Shown one piece after another: positions 43,626 through 46,343 of a stretch of DNA of 46,343 bases. Numbering within the stretch: the stretch's first letter is position 1; the number at the start of each line of letters is the position of its first letter. This DNA comes from Nostoc paludosum FACHB-159 (GTDB taxonomy: Bacteria; Cyanobacteriota; Cyanobacteriia; Cyanobacteriales; Nostocaceae). The stretch covers positions 1-46,343 of the forward strand of contig NZ_JACJTU010000053.1 in NCBI RefSeq assembly GCF_014698835.1, given 5' to 3'. A program made the translations under genes and the position numbers. The notes beneath the pieces were generated by a model. The model did no database searches, had not been told where the DNA came from, and saw only the letters and a program-made list of their open reading frames with translations.

Positions 43626-44234
43626 ATGTCAAAGGTTTACACCACTCAAGAACTAATCCAAATTTTGGCAGACGAACGCCAAGCTTGCCTCAAAGGAAAA
43701 CGCTTGAAATTAGAGGTAAAAGTTTCTGGTAATCCCGTAATTGACCAGTTTATCAGAACTGATGGTTTGCAAAAGTTCACAGCCTACCAAGATTTCAAAG
43801 CGGCAATTCACGATTACCAAAGAGAAAATCAAGTGTCAGGTATTATCTGGCGGGAAATGACAGTCAAAGGGAAAACCTTGCATTATCCCGAAGTAGATAC
43901 CGAATTAATAGCCCTTACCAGTGATTTAGAGATTTTAAAAGCCGCTAAAAATTCGATTTTAGAATTTTGGTATGAAGTCACTACAGGGATGGACTTGTAT
44001 TTAAGTTTTAACAATAGTAAACAACACGAACAAATTGCTATACCTGATGTTGAAAGAATTGCTCAAATCACAGAATGGGCAAGTTTATGGAAGTGGGAAA
44101 ATTCTAGCTTTTTGGAAATAATTTTGCAGCTTGGATGGGGTAAACCAGAAGAGGCTTATTATAAACGAGGAAGACCGCGATCGGGTAGTGAATATATTCA
44201 TGCAGTCAATCCTGGCAATCGCCCCATTGGTTGA
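43626..44234 (+). CDS. Unknown protein
   Basis: I do not recognise this 202-residue protein. It is soluble, with mixed helix and strand, no signal peptide, and a positively charged end (YKRGRPRSGSEYIHAVNPGNRPIG). It has good codon continuity and an ATG start at 43626 but no strong ribosome binding site. The upstream 290 bp hold only repeat-like text ('caggcaagaggcataaggcag'). It may belong to a cyanobacteria-specific family. Confidence 0.65.
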   Translation: MSKVYTTQELIQILADERQACLKGKRLKLEVKVSGNPVIDQFIRTDGLQKFTAYQDFKAAIHDYQRENQVSGIIWREMTVKGKTLHYPEVDTELIALTSDLEILKAAKNSILEFWYEVTTGMDLYLSFNNSKQHEQIAIPDVERIAQITEWASLWKWENSSFLEIILQLGWGKPEEAYYKRGRPRSGSEYIHAVNPGNRPIG

Positions 44235-44355
44235 TGCATCTAGTAGCCAGAGTAGATTTCATATTGATGAAGTACACAAATTAAACATACTAACTAGATA
44301 TAAAAAGCATGTTTTACTATTGAATTCATCAATCTGAATTCTCCTTTATAAAATA

Positions 44356-44934
44356 TTAGACTTGTCCGGCCGCTAATATTTGGTCTGCTGTCAAATTCAG
44401 CAGTGGAAAAGTAGCTGACTGAATAATTTCTGTCCCCTGAAACACAGTTTCTTCATACAATCCATCAACCAAAGTCAGTAGAGTAATTTTAGCTTTCTGG
44501 GCATCAACAATCCAGTATTCAGGAATACCCCGTGCTGCATACTCAGAACGTTTATAGCGGTAGTCTCTATCCTCGTTGACTTTTCCTGGGGAGACAACCT
44601 CAACTACCATTGTTGGGGAAGGCATATCTGGAGTGATTGTAGCTCGTCCTCCGGCGATCGCCTCTAATAACTCCTGCGTTAATATCATTAAGTCAGGTAA
44701 TCGAACTCGTGTGCGATTACCTATGACCACGAGTTCGGTATCTTTATGCCGGATAAGCTGAATCGGAACAAACTTGAGAAACTGCGAGAGTAAATAAAGA
44801 GAAATTAAATTATTCCTATCGCTTTCCGGCGGCATTTCCACCAACTCTCCATCTACAAGTTCGTAACGAGTATCTGTGCCATCATCATAAACAAGATACT
44901 CTTCCAACGTGAGTCTCTTGACTACTGTGGTCAT
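44356..44934 (-). CDS. Uma2-family (DUF820) restriction-endonuclease-fold protein
   Basis: This protein of about 192 residues has the Uma2 pattern: LTLEEYLVYDDGTDTRYELVD near the start, VRLPDLMIL, then PTMVVEVVSPG and RYKRSEYAARGIPEYWIVD. The D/E-x-K-like catalytic layout (PDLMI, VVEVVSP) is that of PD-(D/E)XK nucleases. Cyanobacteria carry dozens of such genes of unclear role. Both ATGs at 44946 and 44934 are possible; I prefer MTTVVKRLTLEEY, which has AAAGG just upstream. No transposase or toxin partner is seen beside it. Confidence 0.85.
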   Translation of the reverse strand: MTTVVKRLTLEEYLVYDDGTDTRYELVDGELVEMPPESDRNNLISLYLLSQFLKFVPIQLIRHKDTELVVIGNRTRVRLPDLMILTQELLEAIAGGRATITPDMPSPTMVVEVVSPGKVNEDRDYRYKRSEYAARGIPEYWIVDAQKAKITLLTLVDGLYEETVFQGTEIIQSATFPLLNLTADQILAAGQV

Positions 44935-45267
44935 AAGCCTTTTCATTTATTGCCACTCTCAATTGATATTTTACCTTTATTGTGTAAACCTAAATCATTT
45001 GTAAAAAATCTATTCCCTATTGCCTATCGCCTGTTGCCTATTAATTATTGCGTTTTATTTCTAAATTCTTACACAGGTTTCGGTTTACCGAACATAAAAA
45101 TGAGAGTAAACCGGAATTTTTTCTTGTCGCTAATGTGTGCGGTAATCATCAATATTGTTGGTGATAATAACCGAATCTACAGCAGTTTAACCATGCGTAA
45201 TATTAAAAATAAGCACAAGCCCAAGTGCAAAATTTATTAAACAAATAATTAATTGCGAGGAAGAGTT
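44935..45267. other. Intergenic region between the Uma2 and Hsp20 genes
   Basis: A 96-codon frame at 44950-45240 crosses 'ttgcctatcgcctgttgcct' intergenic-type text and has no ribosome binding site, so I do not accept it as a gene. A heat-shock promoter or a CIRCE element (TTAGCACTC-N9-GAGTGCTAA) is not visible. Confidence 0.55.
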
Positions 45268-45705
45268 ATGGCAATAGTTCGTTGGAATCCTTGGAGAGAA
45301 ATCGACACTCTACAACGTCAAATTAATAATTTATTTGAAGACACCAGAGTACCATCTGGATTGCTTGATAGAGATTTTATCAAAGTTCCAGCTGCTGAAC
45401 TTCAAGAAACTGATGATGCTATTTATCTGAAGCTAGAACTGCCAGGAATCGAAGCCAAAGATTTAGATATTCAAGTCACTGAAGATGCTGTTCACATCAG
45501 CGGTGAACGCAAGTCTGAAACTAAAACCGAAGAAAAGGGTACTACCAAGACCGAATTCTACTACGGTAAATTCCACCGTGTAATTCCTTTATCTGCTCGG
45601 ATTCAAAACACCAATGTCACCGCAGATTACAAAGATGGCATCTTGCACCTAACATTACCTAAAACTGAGCAAGAAAAGAACAAAGTTGTCAAGGTTAATC
45701 TCTAA
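45268..45705 (+). CDS. hspA: Small heat-shock protein, Hsp20/alpha-crystallin family
   Basis: This 145-residue chaperone holds unfolded proteins and stabilises thylakoid membranes in cyanobacteria. The N-terminal part MAIVRWNPWREIDTLQRQIN is typical of cyanobacterial HspA. The alpha-crystallin domain (about 40-130) includes VPAAELQETDDAIYLKLELP, the A-x-x-x-n-G-v-L pattern (ADYKDGILHLTLPK) and a lysine-rich end. GAGGAAGAG just upstream marks the ATG at 45268; the in-frame TTG at 45253 is rejected. A terminator follows. Confidence 0.92.
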   Translation: MAIVRWNPWREIDTLQRQINNLFEDTRVPSGLLDRDFIKVPAAELQETDDAIYLKLELPGIEAKDLDIQVTEDAVHISGERKSETKTEEKGTTKTEFYYGKFHRVIPLSARIQNTNVTADYKDGILHLTLPKTEQEKNKVVKVNL

Positions 45706-45767
45706 TCAGCTTTGCTTAATCGGTTGCGATCGCACTAGTTTACCTCCTTTGATAGATTGAGATAGCT

Positions 45768-45800
45768 AAAAGCCCAGTCCCACTGGAAACTGGGCTTTTT
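45768..45800 (+). terminator. Rho-independent terminator of the Hsp20 gene
   Basis: AAAAGCCCAGT (45768-45778) pairs perfectly with ACTGGGCTTTT (45789-45799), followed by another T. It sits about 60 bp past the Hsp20 stop. Confidence 0.85.
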
Positions 45801-45897
45801 CATCACAATTTTTTGTACGTATGGGCGAGTGTGCGATCGCCTCTTATAATATAAGTAAAGCTTATATTTTACATAAGTTTTACTGTCTTAATAAAAC

Positions 45898-45927
45898 TTG
45901 ATTAAATTACGTAAAGCAATGTAAATT
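45898..45927 (+). promoter_or_regulatory. Likely psbA promoter
   Basis: TTGATT (45898-45903) and TAAATT (45922-45927) are 18 bp apart, a reasonable sigma-70-type -35/-10 pair. An AT-rich inverted repeat AATATAAG/CTTATATT lies upstream (45848-45868). Predicted by eye only. Confidence 0.4.
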
Positions 45928-45935
45928 ACATTCAC

Positions 45936-45954
45936 AGGCGAAAACAAATCGCCT
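45936..45954 (+). promoter_or_regulatory. 5'-leader hairpin of psbA
   Basis: AGGCGA (45936-45941) pairs with TCGCCT (45949-45954) around a 7-nt loop, close to the expected transcript start and 37 bp before the ATG. It could affect message stability or translation. Confidence 0.4.
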
Positions 45955-45990
45955 AATTCATTCGGTAAAAACAACCGCATTTATAAAACA

Positions 45991-46343
45991 ATGACAGCAA
46001 CCATTCAACGTCGCGAAAGCGCCAACGTATGGGAGCGGTTCTGCAACTGGATCACCAGCACCAACAACCGCCTCTACATCGGCTGGTTCGGCGTCCTCAT
46101 GATCCCCACCTTGCTAGCCGCCACCGCCTGCTTCGTAATCGCCTTCATCGCAGCACCTCCAGTAGACATCGATGGTATCCGCGAACCAGTAGCAGGTTCC
46201 TTACTCTACGGAAACAACATCATCTCTGGTGCAGTTGTACCTTCCTCCAACGCCATTGGTTTACACTTCTACCCAATTTGGGAAGCAGCATCTCTTGATG
46301 AGTGGCTGTACAACGGTGGTCCTTACCAATTGGTAATTTTCCA
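45991..46343 (+). CDS. psbA: Photosystem II D1 protein, 5' part
   Basis: The first 117 codons of D1 are present; the gene runs off the right edge. The text MTATIQRRESANVWERFCNW, then RLYIGWFGVLMIPTLLAA and SNAIGLHFYPIWEAASLDEW is diagnostic. D1 binds the P680 chlorophylls, the manganese cluster and the QB plastoquinone in the thylakoid membrane. The visible end (YQLVIF) stops just before His118. Codon use is strongly shifted to C-ending codons (atc, acc, gcc, ttc) compared with neighbours, as expected for a very highly expressed gene. Which D1 isoform it is depends on residue 130, which is outside the window. Confidence 0.97.
   Translation, partial: MTATIQRRESANVWERFCNWITSTNNRLYIGWFGVLMIPTLLAATACFVIAFIAAPPVDIDGIREPVAGSLLYGNNIISGAVVPSSNAIGLHFYPIWEAASLDEWLYNGGPYQLVIF

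Noticed and set aside
44950..45240. 96-residue small protein
   Set aside because: It begins in intergenic-type repeats, has no ribosome binding site and no recognisable pattern.

Overview
The window looks like a chromosomal piece of a filamentous, nitrogen-fixing (Nostoc/Anabaena-like) cyanobacterium. The sequence supports this through a psbA start at the right edge, a plant-type ferredoxin, nitrogenase genes, many GCGATCGC (HIP1) octamers, and the short tandem repeats and small inverted-repeat elements typical of Nostocales. I read no tRNA, rRNA or CRISPR array. All functional names come from motif reading, without database searches.

Layout. (1) 394-6397: an XRE/substrate-binding-domain regulator, a NifH-type reductase with an extended C-terminus, and a NifE/NifN-type scaffold pair. 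This looks like part of an alternative (probably vanadium) nitrogenase locus, but the catalytic DGK genes are not here. (2) 6442-11799: a 1785-residue kinase/AAA/GAF/adenylate cyclase, convergent with the nif-like genes. (3) 11912-28336: a large RiPP (ribosomally made, modified peptide) region of the NHLP/NHLM type. It holds three precursor-like genes, a radical SAM enzyme, a TPR-like helper, an HlyD adaptor, a C39-peptidase ABC transporter and a peptidase-less ABC transporter. A leftward sensor / ParA / tandem CNB-domain operon follows. A fossil ABC transporter end at 11912-11995 suggests that a second export cassette was lost. (4) 29266-34473: a HemD-like protein, ferredoxin, an SMR transporter and the MurT/GatD pair that amidates peptidoglycan. 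(5) 35212-42193: a stressosome (RsbR-RsbS-RsbT), an ATPase/PP2C phosphatase and two hybrid histidine kinases. No sigma-B gene is present. (6) 42230-46343: an IS605-type remnant, a lumenal thioredoxin-like protein, an unknown protein, a Uma2 nuclease, Hsp20 and the 5' part of psbA.

How the parts may work together. In the RiPP region, leader peptides would be recognised by the maturation enzyme, cut after GG by the C39 peptidase and exported with HlyD and the second ABC protein. The CNB/ParA/sensor operon beside it may control or localise export. Two of the precursors end in 13-residue cysteine-free cores and the third has three cysteines. One precursor carries two leader domains in tandem. In the stress region, RsbT is released from an RsbR/S complex, but the nearby outputs are histidine kinases and a phosphatase.

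The window is rich in small repeats: two 15-unit arrays of one 21-bp repeat at distant sites, a 103-bp inverted-repeat element with an exact 10-bp target duplication, an inverted repeat inserted in frame in a transporter gene, and heptamer repeats that rewrite gene ends.
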